From positions 1-9,634 of the forward strand of contig JAXGBA010000146.1 in NCBI GenBank assembly GCA_034186235.1: a stretch of 9,634 bases of DNA. The letters run 5' to 3'. Below, piece after piece: positions 1 through 6,444 of the stretch. The translations under genes and the position numbers were made by a program. The notes under the pieces were generated by a model. That model saw nothing but the letters and a program-made list of their open reading frames with translations, searched no databases and was not told the origin of the DNA. Source of the DNA: CAKSKB01 sp034186235. Its GTDB lineage: Bacteria; Bacillota; Clostridia; HGM11514. Position 1 is the stretch's first letter; every line of letters starts with the position of its first letter.

Positions 1-54
1 ATTATCGATTATCTGACAGCTTACGCCTGTCCGTTCAGAAAGTCGGTGAAGTAA
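1..54 (+). CDS. possible 3' end of an upstream gene (very tentative)
   Basis: The first plus-strand frame is open from the window edge to a TAA at 52-54 and would give a 17-residue tail containing DYLTAYACPFRK. It could be the C-terminus of a gene that begins outside the window, but so short an open stretch is also expected by chance. No hairpin terminator follows it before the operator and promoter of the glycyl radical gene. No function can be assigned. Confidence 0.15.
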   Translation: MIDYLTAYACPFRKSVK

Positions 55-82
55 TATTTCGCTCTTCCTCCCCTTTTATAAT

Positions 83-121
83 TCTTAATATCTGCAAACA
101 ATGTCTTAATATATTGCAACA
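83..121 (+). promoter_or_regulatory. tandem direct repeat, probable AraC-type operator
   Basis: TCTTAATATCTGCAAACA (83-100) and TCTTAATATATTGCAACA (104-121) are two copies of one motif. The core TCTTAATAT is identical in both and each continues into TGCAA. The copies start 21 bp apart, about two helical turns, so they lie on the same face of the DNA. The downstream copy overlaps the place where the -35 hexamer should be (117-122, a poor match). Direct half-sites about 21 bp apart, with the proximal one overlapping the -35, are the known layout of AraC-family activator sites such as araI1-I2. An AraC-type regulator is encoded at 3311-4135, so it is the natural candidate to bind here. The repeat and spacing are seen directly; the binding is inferred. 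Confidence 0.6.
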
Positions 122-136
122 TATTTTCTTTTTTGA

Positions 137-145
137 TGATATAAT
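137..145 (+). promoter_or_regulatory. extended -10 promoter of the glycyl radical operon
   Basis: TGATATAAT is a perfect TGn-TATAAT extended -10 element with the hexamer at 140-145. No good -35 stands 17 bp upstream (CAACAT at 117-122); TTGCAA at 114-119 is closer in sequence but has a 20-bp spacer. Weak -35 contacts fit an activator-dependent promoter. Transcription would start near 152, only a few bases before the Shine-Dalgarno AGGGAGG at 155-161, giving a very short leader. Confidence 0.6.
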
Positions 146-169
146 TGTAAATATAGGGAGGCGGCAAAT

Positions 170-2446
170 ATGGAAGAAAAATATATTGACATAGCAATCA
201 ATGCAACAAAAGCCTACAAAGAATATACCGGAGAAGACCCGGCTATACGGGAAGTGATGTTTCAAAAGGAACTTTACCCGGCGCTTTTACTGCCAATCCG
301 CGACGAAGATTTGTTCGCCGGAAGAATTGCAGAATACTACGGTGAATTTCTGCCGGTTGACTTCAATTCCAAGTCAGCTGCTCAAATCGGATACAAAATG
401 TGTCCGGCAACTTTGAAAGCGCTTATGCAGGAATATCCGCACCGCAAAGCAGAACTTGAAGAATTGTTTGAGTTTTGGAAAAAGGAAAGCACTTTTGTTA
501 AAATACTAAATGAATCACCGAAAGAAATTCATGATTATTTCTTTCCGGCAAATGTAGGGTTGGATGAAAACGGTTATCTCCGAAAAACAAACAAAAAAGC
601 AAAAAAGCTCGGTTCGGGATTTATTTCAGGTTCTTTTGACTCCAGAATTGCCGGTTTATCGGCAAACTACGATAAGCTTCTGAGGCTCGGTGTTCCCGGC
701 TTGCTTGATGAGATACGAAAATACAAAGCGGAAAATCCGGGGCATGACGATTTTTACAGAGCGTGCGAAATATCGATTGAAACACTTATCGAGTGCTTAA
801 AATTCTATGCAGATCAGGCATACATACTGTCAGAAAAGCAGACGGATAAAGCCAAAAAGAAAAAATTCTGCGAAATGGCGGCAGCGCTTACAAAGCTATG
901 TACCGAAAAACCCGAAAGCTTAAAAGAAGCAATGCAGCTGATGCTTATATATGCTGTCCTTATGAGAGCCGACAGCTACGGAAGAATGGATGTATATTTC
1001 GGTGATTTTCTTGAAAACGACCTCAAATGCGGCAGATTGACCGAAGAGGACGCTGTACAGCTGATTATCGGACTTTATGACCTTCTGACATCATTCGGCA
1101 GTGAGTTCGACACCAGAATTGTTATAGGCGGTCTCGGCAGGCGCAACGAAAAAAGTGCGGATAGATTTGCACTTTTGGCAACAGAAGCCGTTGAAAGGCG
1201 GCACAAGATAAAACCCGTATTAACGCTCAGACATCACAAAAAGCAAAACCCGGCTCTTCTTGAAAAGGCCGTGGAATCAATAAGCAAAGGCTCTATATAC
1301 CCCACCCTTTATAATGATGACGCATATGTCCCGGGGTGTATGAAAGCGATGGATATACCGTACGATGACGCCGTAAAATATTTTCCTCTCGGGTGCGGCG
1401 AAATACTGCTTGACTATACATCAACAGGGTCGCCGAACTCCACAATGCGTTTTCTTAAAGCTTTGGAGGCTGCACTTCATGACGGGCATGACGGTGCGGG
1501 CGGCAATGTTATCGGCATAAGCACCGGACCGGTCGAAGAATTTACAGATTACGAAAAACTCGAAAACGCATATTTCAGGCAGGTGCGTGCAGCGCTTGAA
1601 AAGGATATAAATATACATATCTGGAACAAAAAAATAGCAGCACGGGAAACGGCTTTTGTTCTCCAGAGCATTCTTTTCGATAACTGCCTTGAAAGAGGAG
1701 AAAGCATATTCGGGGGCGGCATAAAATATTTCGGCGCAAACATCGAAGGTTTCGGGATAACCAACACTGCTAATTCACTTGCGGCAATTAAAAAGCTGGT
1801 CTATGAGGAAAAGCGGCTCACGCTACGCCGTCTGGTTGATATTCTCGATTCCGACTTTGAAGGATACGAAGAAGAAAAAAATCTCATGCTGGCAGCTCCG
1901 AAATACGGTAATAACATCAGCTATGTCGATGAAATCAAGACACGCATAGAAAAGTATGCAAATGATACGGCTCATGAAATCGGGAGAAAATCAGAGCTTT
2001 CATACTACACAATTGCAAATGTAAACCCGGGCGGAATAAAGATAGGCCCGTCAATTGCTGCAAGCGCAGACGGCAGAGTGTGCGGTGAAACGATGGCGGT
2101 AGGCAACTCGAGCGTGCCGGGCACCGATAAAAATGGTATTACCGCTATGCTTTTATCCTGTGCAAAAGTCGACCCGTGCAACGGCGGTGTTGTAACTAAT
2201 GTCAATATTTCCAAAGAAACGATAAGCAGCAATCCTGAGAAATTTGCGGAACTTATCAAGGCTTATTTTAATGCGGGAGGGCTCCAGCTTAACATCAACT
2301 GTTTCTCAAAAGGAGATCTTGAAAAAGCTTTGACCCATCCGGAAGAGTACCAAAACCTGATCGTTCGTGTGAGCGGATTTTCCGCAAGATTTATCGATCT
2401 TGACAAGATTACGCAAAAACACATTATGGAAAGGACGCTCTTTTAA
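170..2446 (+). CDS. glycyl radical enzyme, pyruvate formate-lyase-like family, substrate unknown
   Basis: This is a complete 758-residue glycyl radical enzyme, cytoplasmic and expected to be oxygen-sensitive. The C-terminal radical motif RVSGFSA places the radical glycine at Gly736, 22 residues from the end. The thiyl cysteine is Cys409 in FPLGCGEILL. Cys409-Gly-Glu411 has the same C-x-E spacing as the GCVEP loop of glycerol/diol dehydratases and choline lyase, where the glutamate is the catalytic base; pyruvate formate-lyase has adjacent cysteines instead. An elimination (C-O or C-N cleavage) is therefore more likely than acyl transfer, but this is inference. The PFL-type barrel occupies roughly residues 1-620 and the glycine-radical domain about 640-758. 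The start is supported by AGGGAGG at 155-161, eight bases before the ATG. The activase gene overlaps its stop by one base. No microcompartment, formate or aldehyde-processing gene is present nearby to reveal the substrate. Confidence 0.93.
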   Translation: MEEKYIDIAINATKAYKEYTGEDPAIREVMFQKELYPALLLPIRDEDLFAGRIAEYYGEFLPVDFNSKSAAQIGYKMCPATLKALMQEYPHRKAELEELFEFWKKESTFVKILNESPKEIHDYFFPANVGLDENGYLRKTNKKAKKLGSGFISGSFDSRIAGLSANYDKLLRLGVPGLLDEIRKYKAENPGHDDFYRACEISIETLIECLKFYADQAYILSEKQTDKAKKKKFCEMAAALTKLCTEKPESLKEAMQLMLIYAVLMRADSYGRMDVYFGDFLENDLKCGRLTEEDAVQLIIGLYDLLTSFGSEFDTRIVIGGLGRRNEKSADRFALLATEAVERRHKIKPVLTLRHHKKQNPALLEKAVESISKGSIYPTLYNDDAYVPGCMKAMDIPYDDAVKYFPLGCGEILLDYTSTGSPNSTMRFLKALEAALHDGHDGAGGNVIGISTGPVEEFTDYEKLENAYFRQVRAALEKDINIHIWNKKIAARETAFVLQSILFDNCLERGESIFGGGIKYFGANIEGFGITNTANSLAAIKKLVYEEKRLTLRRLVDILDSDFEGYEEEKNLMLAAPKYGNNISYVDEIKTRIEKYANDTAHEIGRKSELSYYTIANVNPGGIKIGPSIAASADGRVCGETMAVGNSSVPGTDKNGITAMLLSCAKVDPCNGGVVTNVNISKETISSNPEKFAELIKAYFNAGGLQLNINCFSKGDLEKALTHPEEYQNLIVRVSGFSARFIDLDKITQKHIMERTLF

Positions 2447-3270
2447 TGAAAGCTGAAATTTTCGATATACAAAGAGGTTCGTTTGTGGATGGCCCCGGCA
2501 TAAGAACAACCGTTTTCTTCAAAGGCTGCAACCTCAGCTGCCTTTGGTGTCACAATCCGGAAGGAATAAGCCGCGGGCGGTGTATGAGCATATCGAAGTC
2601 TCTGTGCACAGGGTGCGGCTTATGCAAAAAAATATGTCAAAGGGAGAAGTGCATTTTCTGCGGACAATGCGTTAAATATTGCCCAAGCGGCGCAAGGAAA
2701 ATCATAGGGAGAGAGATCGGAGAGGACGAATTATTAAAAATCGTTTCAGAGGATAAGCCTTTTTATCAGCCTGACGGAGGGGTAACCGTTTCCGGCGGAG
2801 AATGTATGCTGCAATACAAATTCCTCGAATCGTTTTTAAAAAGCTGCCGCAAAAACAATATTCATACCGCAGTCGATACGGCGGGCGCAGTTCCGTGGGA
2901 GCATTTTGAAACAGTTCTGCCATATACGGATTTATTTCTGTATGATATCAAATGCATTTCTCCGCAACTTCATAAGCAGTTTACCGGCATGGACAACGCG
3001 GATATTCTTTTAAATCTGAAAAAACTCAAAAATGCCGATGCAAAAATTCATGTGCGCATACCGCTTATACCAGGGTTTAACGATAATGATTACGAAATGG
3101 AAAAAATTGCGGGTTTTCTGAAAGATATAATGCCGGAAAAAATCGAAGTCCTGCCCTATCACACCATGGGTATCGGAAAGGCTGAAGCACTCGGCAAAAA
3201 CCCGATTCGTTTTACAGTTCCGGATAATTATACAGTAAACAGATACAAAAAATATTTTGAACTATTGTAA
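2446..3270 (+). CDS. glycyl radical enzyme activating enzyme, radical SAM
   Basis: This 274-residue radical SAM protein should generate the glycyl radical on the enzyme encoded just upstream, by reductive cleavage of S-adenosylmethionine. The N-terminal GPGIRTTVFFKGC segment leads into the cluster motif C28-x3-C32-x2-C35 (typical of activases) and WCHNPEG. A ferredoxin-like insert follows with two CxxCxxCxxxC sets, Cys54/57/60/64 and Cys69/72/75/79, for two auxiliary [4Fe-4S] clusters. The SAM-binding GGVTVSGGE is at residues 111-119, followed by CML where PLL is more usual. The ferredoxin insert is compact, with only four residues between the two cluster motifs. The ATG overlaps the preceding stop (TAATG), and AAGGA at 2431-2435 can serve as its ribosome site, so the pair is translationally coupled. 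The length is normal for an activase with a ferredoxin insert. Confidence 0.95.
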   Translation: MKAEIFDIQRGSFVDGPGIRTTVFFKGCNLSCLWCHNPEGISRGRCMSISKSLCTGCGLCKKICQREKCIFCGQCVKYCPSGARKIIGREIGEDELLKIVSEDKPFYQPDGGVTVSGGECMLQYKFLESFLKSCRKNNIHTAVDTAGAVPWEHFETVLPYTDLFLYDIKCISPQLHKQFTGMDNADILLNLKKLKNADAKIHVRIPLIPGFNDNDYEMEKIAGFLKDIMPEKIEVLPYHTMGIGKAEALGKNPIRFTVPDNYTVNRYKKYFELL

Positions 3271-3293
3271 TTGCGGAAAAAATCTGATATAAT
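3265..3293 (+). promoter_or_regulatory. promoter of the AraC-type regulator gene
   Basis: A -35-like TTGTAA (3265-3270, overlapping the activase stop codon) is separated by exactly 17 bp from TATAAT (3288-3293). The -10 is again extended, as TGATATAAT, the same nonamer as at 137-145. Transcription would start near 3300, directly at the GGGTGA that acts as ribosome site, so the leader would be about ten bases. The TCTTAATAT operator motif is not seen here, so this promoter may be constitutive and independent of the operon promoter. Confidence 0.55.
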
Positions 3294-3310
3294 TATTCTC
3301 GGGTGATAAA

Positions 3311-4135
3311 ATGAAAACAAACCGAAAAGTTGCGTGTCTTAATTTGCCGAACTCATCGCTGCATTACAGAAAATATACCGTTTCATCTTCGTGCTGTCCT
3401 CATATGCACAGATTTTACGAAATCGAGCTGATAGAAAGCGGCTGCGGTGTTAACATAATAAACGGCGTTAAATATCCGTACAAAAGAGGAGAAATGTATC
3501 TTTTAAGGCCGACGGATTTGCACGAAATCATAATTGAAAAACCATCGGTAAACCACCTTCTGCAAATCCCGGTATGCACCATGCCGAAAGATATAATTGA
3601 ATTTATCAACTCCTCAACACGCATATATGCAGCGACGCTGAACAATGAACAATACAGGTTCTTCGAAACACTGCTTGACTCGCTGAAAAATATTACACCC
3701 GCTTATGGAAAACTCGACTCACATCTCAGCATAAGTATAATTTCTGGAATTGTGCTGTCATTTTTAAAACTCGAATTTTCCGAAAAACCCGATATTACCG
3801 TTACAGACAACTGCAAGGTGCGCAGCGTAATTGAGTATATCCGGGAAAATTTCACAAAAAATATTAGTCTTTCCGACCTGGCAAATCATGCGTTTCTGAA
3901 CAAAAATTATTTATCTTCCATATTTGCAGAGTATACCGGAATTACCGTTTCGGAATACATCAGAAGAATGAGGTTGGATTACGCCTATATGCTGTGTCTG
4001 ACAACGGAATACCCAAGCTCGCAAATCGGAGATATGTGCGGATACAGTTCCGCTTCAAACTTTCTTCGAGATTTCAAAAATAAATATGGCACCTCGCCAA
4101 TGTCTGTAAGGAAGGCAAATAAGAAGAATTTTTAA
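3311..4135 (+). CDS. AraC/XylS-family transcriptional regulator
   Basis: This 274-residue protein has the usual two-domain AraC layout. Residues about 25-75 form a cupin-type effector domain (HMHRFYEIELIESG, then GEMYLLRPTDLHEI), expected to bind a small molecule. A helical linker leads to the DNA-binding domain at about 170-272, with two helix-turn-helix units: the first near 187-208 (SLSDLANHAFLNKNYLSSIF) and the second near 236-257 (QIGDMCGYSSASNFLRDFK), closing with KYGTSPMSVRK. It lies 40 bp after the activase gene on the same strand but has its own promoter. The 21-bp-spaced direct repeat at 83-121 is its most likely target, making it a local activator of the glycyl radical pair that senses the substrate or a related compound. 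The start follows GGGTGA (3301-3306), a modest ribosome site with short spacing. Family assignment is secure; effector and target are inferred. Confidence 0.93.
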   Translation: MKTNRKVACLNLPNSSLHYRKYTVSSSCCPHMHRFYEIELIESGCGVNIINGVKYPYKRGEMYLLRPTDLHEIIIEKPSVNHLLQIPVCTMPKDIIEFINSSTRIYAATLNNEQYRFFETLLDSLKNITPAYGKLDSHLSISIISGIVLSFLKLEFSEKPDITVTDNCKVRSVIEYIRENFTKNISLSDLANHAFLNKNYLSSIFAEYTGITVSEYIRRMRLDYAYMLCLTTEYPSSQIGDMCGYSSASNFLRDFKNKYGTSPMSVRKANKKNF

Positions 4136-4283
4136 GCACTTTAAACCCGGAAGCAGCAGGATTGAAACATATCCCGACACGCCGGGTAAAATAATTTCTT
4201 TTACGAAATTTACTGATACGGAGCTTTCAAATTTGCACGAAACCAAGTTGAAAATCAAAAAAAGTGCGGCGCTCCGCCTATGA
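4110..4283 (+). other. intergenic stretch with an open frame lacking a start codon
   Basis: The roughly 170 bases between the regulator stop and the terminator hold no convincing gene. A plus-strand frame stays open for 57 codons from 4110 to a TGA at 4281-4283. Its sequence looks protein-like (for example RIETYPDTPGKIISFTKFTD), but there is no early start codon and no ribosome site, and its first part overlaps the end of the regulator gene. It could be a decayed gene fragment or chance. A weak inverted pair, ACCCGG (4145-4150) and CCGGGT (4182-4187), lies inside it. Confidence 0.15.
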
Positions 4284-4304
4284 CAATCAGAAAACTCCAT
4301 CACA

Positions 4305-4343
4305 AAATTAAGAAGCTTGCCATCAAAGCAAGCTTCTTAATTT
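4305..4343. terminator. bidirectional intrinsic terminator
   Basis: AAATTAAGAAGCTTGC (4305-4320) and GCAAGCTTCTTAATTT (4328-4343) form a perfect 16-bp stem around the 7-base loop CATCAAA. The stem has an A-tract on its left side and a T-tract on its right, so it can work from either strand. It lies between convergent genes, 169 bp after the regulator on the plus strand and 34 bp after the DUF4886-like gene on the minus strand, and probably ends both transcripts. Confidence 0.85.
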
Positions 4344-4377
4344 ATACTGTTATCATTAAAATAGCGTCTCAATTCCG

Positions 4378-5109
4378 TTATTTACGAAAATCCACTGCGT
4401 CAAACATATCTGCGGCGGCAATCGCTGCGGCATATTCCTCCCGAGAAACAGGTTCGTCAAAATCGCTGAATTTAACAGCCTTAATATCGATACCCGCAAG
4501 CAATTTAAGCCAAAGCAAAGCAAGTGCAAATCTTCCCAACCCGAACCCTGCGTGATATGTATCTCTATGTATCGGAAATCCCGATTTTAAGAGCTGCTGA
4601 AACATCTCTCCGGAAGGAATTATCGGAGCATTAATCCGTTTTGCCGCATCGGCATATGCGGATTTCAGCTGCAAAAACATCTCCTCCTGCGAGGTAAACC
4701 CGACATTTTTGAGCATGTCACTGCCTTGCTCGTAGCTCCAGGTCTGATGAACGACCTGTGTGGAATTAGGCGCATGATACGACACATATTCCGAAAGTCT
4801 TTCAATATACGGATAATATGTTTTTACATCAAAGCTGTAACGACTCACCTGCTGCATTGTAACAAAGTCCCACTCATCACTCTGCAGAGCTTCCTTAATC
4901 GAGGTATGAAGCCCGGTCGGAACACCGTTAAATGTAATTTCATACGCACGGTCATCATTGTTCATATTTTTATAGTGTGTGGCAAGCGAACACCCGCCGA
5001 TATAAAGATTAACCGTTTTTACACACTCGCCGCAGCTCTTTGCAACTTCGGAAATATATCGGTGCGCATCATTTGAAAAGCTGTTGCCTATTGAAAGAAT
5101 TTTCATCAT
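4378..5109 (-). CDS. DUF4886-like SGNH/GDSL-family hydrolase
   Basis: This 243-residue protein begins MMKILSIGNSFS, and GNS with Ser10 matches the catalytic block I of SGNH hydrolases in the DUF4886 family. A glycine pair (YIGGCS, about 37-41) fits block II, QQVSRYS and HQTWSYE (about 86-124) lie where the central blocks occur, and Asp183 and His186 in HRDTYHAG fit the C-terminal DxxH catalytic pair. There is no signal peptide, so it is probably cytoplasmic. Such proteins are thought to be esterases or acetyl hydrolases acting on sugars, but the substrate is unknown. The first of two adjacent ATGs (5109) is preferred because AAGGAT (5119-5124) is nine bases away; this site overlaps the last codons of the SLH gene, only 6 bp upstream, so the two genes are probably cotranscribed and coupled. 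A strong terminator follows the stop. Confidence 0.82.
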   Translation of the reverse strand: MMKILSIGNSFSNDAHRYISEVAKSCGECVKTVNLYIGGCSLATHYKNMNNDDRAYEITFNGVPTGLHTSIKEALQSDEWDFVTMQQVSRYSFDVKTYYPYIERLSEYVSYHAPNSTQVVHQTWSYEQGSDMLKNVGFTSQEEMFLQLKSAYADAAKRINAPIIPSGEMFQQLLKSGFPIHRDTYHAGFGLGRFALALLWLKLLAGIDIKAVKFSDFDEPVSREEYAAAIAAADMFDAVDFRK

Positions 5110-5115
5110 TGTTCA

Positions 5116-6225
5116 TTAATCCTTATTCATAAAATAATTTTGCAGAAAAGCAAGCGTGTTGCTGTCAAACCCGGCAATTTTTTCAACAAACCTGTCACGG
5201 GCAGCCTGGCTCATTGCAGAATAAAGTCCGCGAACCTTTGCAAGATCATCGGCAAAATGCTCATTAACATAATTCTCGCCTATATACTCCTTAGCTCCGG
5301 CTTCAATCGTGAGCTGAATATCCTTTTTGATAACGGAAATAATCTCCTTTTCTGCACCGATAAATGTGACGCTGTCAATATCCGAAAGCACCGCATTGAG
5401 GTTTTTAAGCACCTCGGTATTGTCAAACGTAGGCGGCTCGGGCTTTGTATCATCCGGTTTATTGCTGCCGGAAGAACCGCCCGAAGGTCTGCTTCCGCCG
5501 CCGATTGACGGCTTTGTTGCAGACGAATTATTATTGTCCTTGTCGGTATTATCCGGTTTTGGGTCGTCCGGCTTTGCGTCGCTGGGTTTAGTATCATCCG
5601 GCTTTGTGTCGCCGGGCACATCAACGGTATAACCGGAATTATCAACAAACTGCGCAAGCAAAAGCGCAAGCTCACCTCTGGTCATAATCTCTGTTGCACG
5701 GAATTTTCCACCGTCCTCAAGGGCGACAAGCCCGGCATCCGCAATAGCTTGCACATCACCTTTCGCCCAATCGTCAACAGCGTCGGTAATCGTAAGGCTC
5801 TGCTTTGGTGCAGGCTTAACAATCCTTGCGACAATACTGCATGCCTGCTGGCGTGTTACAGGGTCATTTCCTCTGAAAGTTCCGTCCTCAAATCCAACGA
5901 TAAAGCCTGCCTTAACCGCAATGTTTACATCATCATAATACCAATCGTCATACGAAACATCGGAAAAAGTGTTTTCCCCGGCGTCGGTATACTTAAACAA
6001 AAGATTAATCATGCGTGAAGTTTCGGCACGGGTAAGGCTTTTATCGATACCGAATGTCCCATCGCCGTAACCTTTTACTATTCCTTCCGCATAAAGCGTA
6101 TAAACCGCAATGCCTTCATCGGTTGTTATATCCACATCGGAAAAGACCGAAAGCCCGTCCGCTAAAACCGAAACCGATGTCAAAACCAGTGTAAAAGCAA
6201 TCAGCAAACCAACAATTCTTTTCAT
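5116..6225 (-). CDS. secreted protein with three S-layer homology domains
   Basis: This is a complete 369-residue exported protein. A signal peptide covers residues 1-22 (MKRIVGLLIAFTLVL, cleavage likely after VLA). Three SLH domains follow at about 28-78, 87-136 and 146-195, each with an FSDV- or TDAV-like opening and a TRAE, TRQQ or TRGE motif; SLH modules attach proteins to secondary cell-wall polymers. Residues 200-267 are a low-complexity linker, first Asp/Lys/Pro-rich (DDTKP-like units) and then Gly/Ser-rich. The last 100 or so residues form a helical domain I do not recognise. A strong GGAGGT site (6231-6236) precedes the ATG. The gene lies downstream of the giant B-repeat protein gene and directly upstream of the SGNH-like gene, on the same strand. 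It might serve as a cell-wall anchor or partner for the large protein, which shows no anchor of its own at its C-terminus; that is inference. Confidence 0.92.
   Translation of the reverse strand: MKRIVGLLIAFTLVLTSVSVLADGLSVFSDVDITTDEGIAVYTLYAEGIVKGYGDGTFGIDKSLTRAETSRMINLLFKYTDAGENTFSDVSYDDWYYDDVNIAVKAGFIVGFEDGTFRGNDPVTRQQACSIVARIVKPAPKQSLTITDAVDDWAKGDVQAIADAGLVALEDGGKFRATEIMTRGELALLLAQFVDNSGYTVDVPGDTKPDDTKPSDAKPDDPKPDNTDKDNNNSSATKPSIGGGSRPSGGSSGSNKPDDTKPEPPTFDNTEVLKNLNAVLSDIDSVTFIGAEKEIISVIKKDIQLTIEAGAKEYIGENYVNEHFADDLAKVRGLYSAMSQAARDRFVEKIAGFDSNTLAFLQNYFMNKD
5434..5616 (-). repeat. low-complexity linker repeats within the SLH gene
   Basis: This coding stretch (residues 204-264) is built from short degenerate units such as DTKPDDTKP and DDPKPDN, followed by a Gly/Ser-rich part and another DDTKP. 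It is a flexible wall- or surface-spanning linker. Stretches like this tend to change length by slippage, so its length may differ between strains. Confidence 0.6.
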
Positions 6226-6252
6226 AAATTACCTCCGTTAAAATACAGCGTG

Positions 6253-6274
6253 AAGGCACGTATTGACGTGCCTT
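6253..6274 (-). terminator. hairpin after the large surface-protein gene, interrupted by an inserted element
   Basis: AAGGCACGT (6253-6261) and ACGTGCCTT (6266-6274) form a perfect 9-bp stem with the loop ATTG. If the element at 6276-6470 and one TA copy are removed, GCGT (6248-6251) and ACGC (6472-6475) add four pairs, with one bulged G at 6252. The hairpin would then stand just after the stop codon of the large gene. On the minus strand it is followed by TGTATTTT, so it would be a weak intrinsic terminator or a transcript-end or processing hairpin. Confidence 0.5.
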
Positions 6275-6301
6275 AGGCAACCGAGAGTCGAACTCTCAAT
6301 G
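6274..6301 (+). repeat. left terminal inverted repeat of the element
   Basis: This 28-bp arm matches the reverse complement of 6445-6472 at 24 of 28 positions, and the outer 13 are identical. Read on the minus strand it contains GAGAGTTCGACTCTC followed by GGTTGCC, which looks like the T-arm and 3' acceptor strand of a tRNA, although no complete tRNA can be built here. Confidence 0.7.
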
Positions 6302-6444
6302 GTTTTTATCGGCTGATTTTCCCTAATACTGCGAAACTCGCTTGATAATACGACCGTATTAACTGCGTTCGCTTGCTTGTCTTGAGAAAAATCAGCTCGC
6401 TAAAAACTGCATGCACCTTATGGCAAAAATTTGCCGGCATAAGG

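Noticed and set aside
21..122. A 33-codon minus-strand frame starting MLQYIKTLF and ending FTDFLNGQA, preceded on its strand by A-rich sequence
   Set aside because: It has no Shine-Dalgarno sequence before its ATG, and it runs straight through the operator and -35 region of the glycyl radical promoter. The tail looks protein-like, so it is worth remembering, but the regulatory reading explains the sequence better.
170..2446. Naming the enzyme as pyruvate formate-lyase or choline trimethylamine-lyase
   Set aside because: The active-site loop is GCGE, not the double cysteine of pyruvate formate-lyase or the GCVEP of choline lyase. No neighbouring gene supports either pathway.
4055..4303. A hydrophobic 82-residue minus-strand frame behind the regulator gene
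   Set aside because: It has no ribosome site, lies partly antisense to the regulator, and starts within the immediate edge of the terminator hairpin.
5280..5675. A 131-residue minus-strand frame overlapping the SLH gene linker
   Set aside because: It is a second reading of the low-complexity linker in another frame, rich in repeated Arg/Thr/Ile/Pro units, and lacks its own ribosome site.
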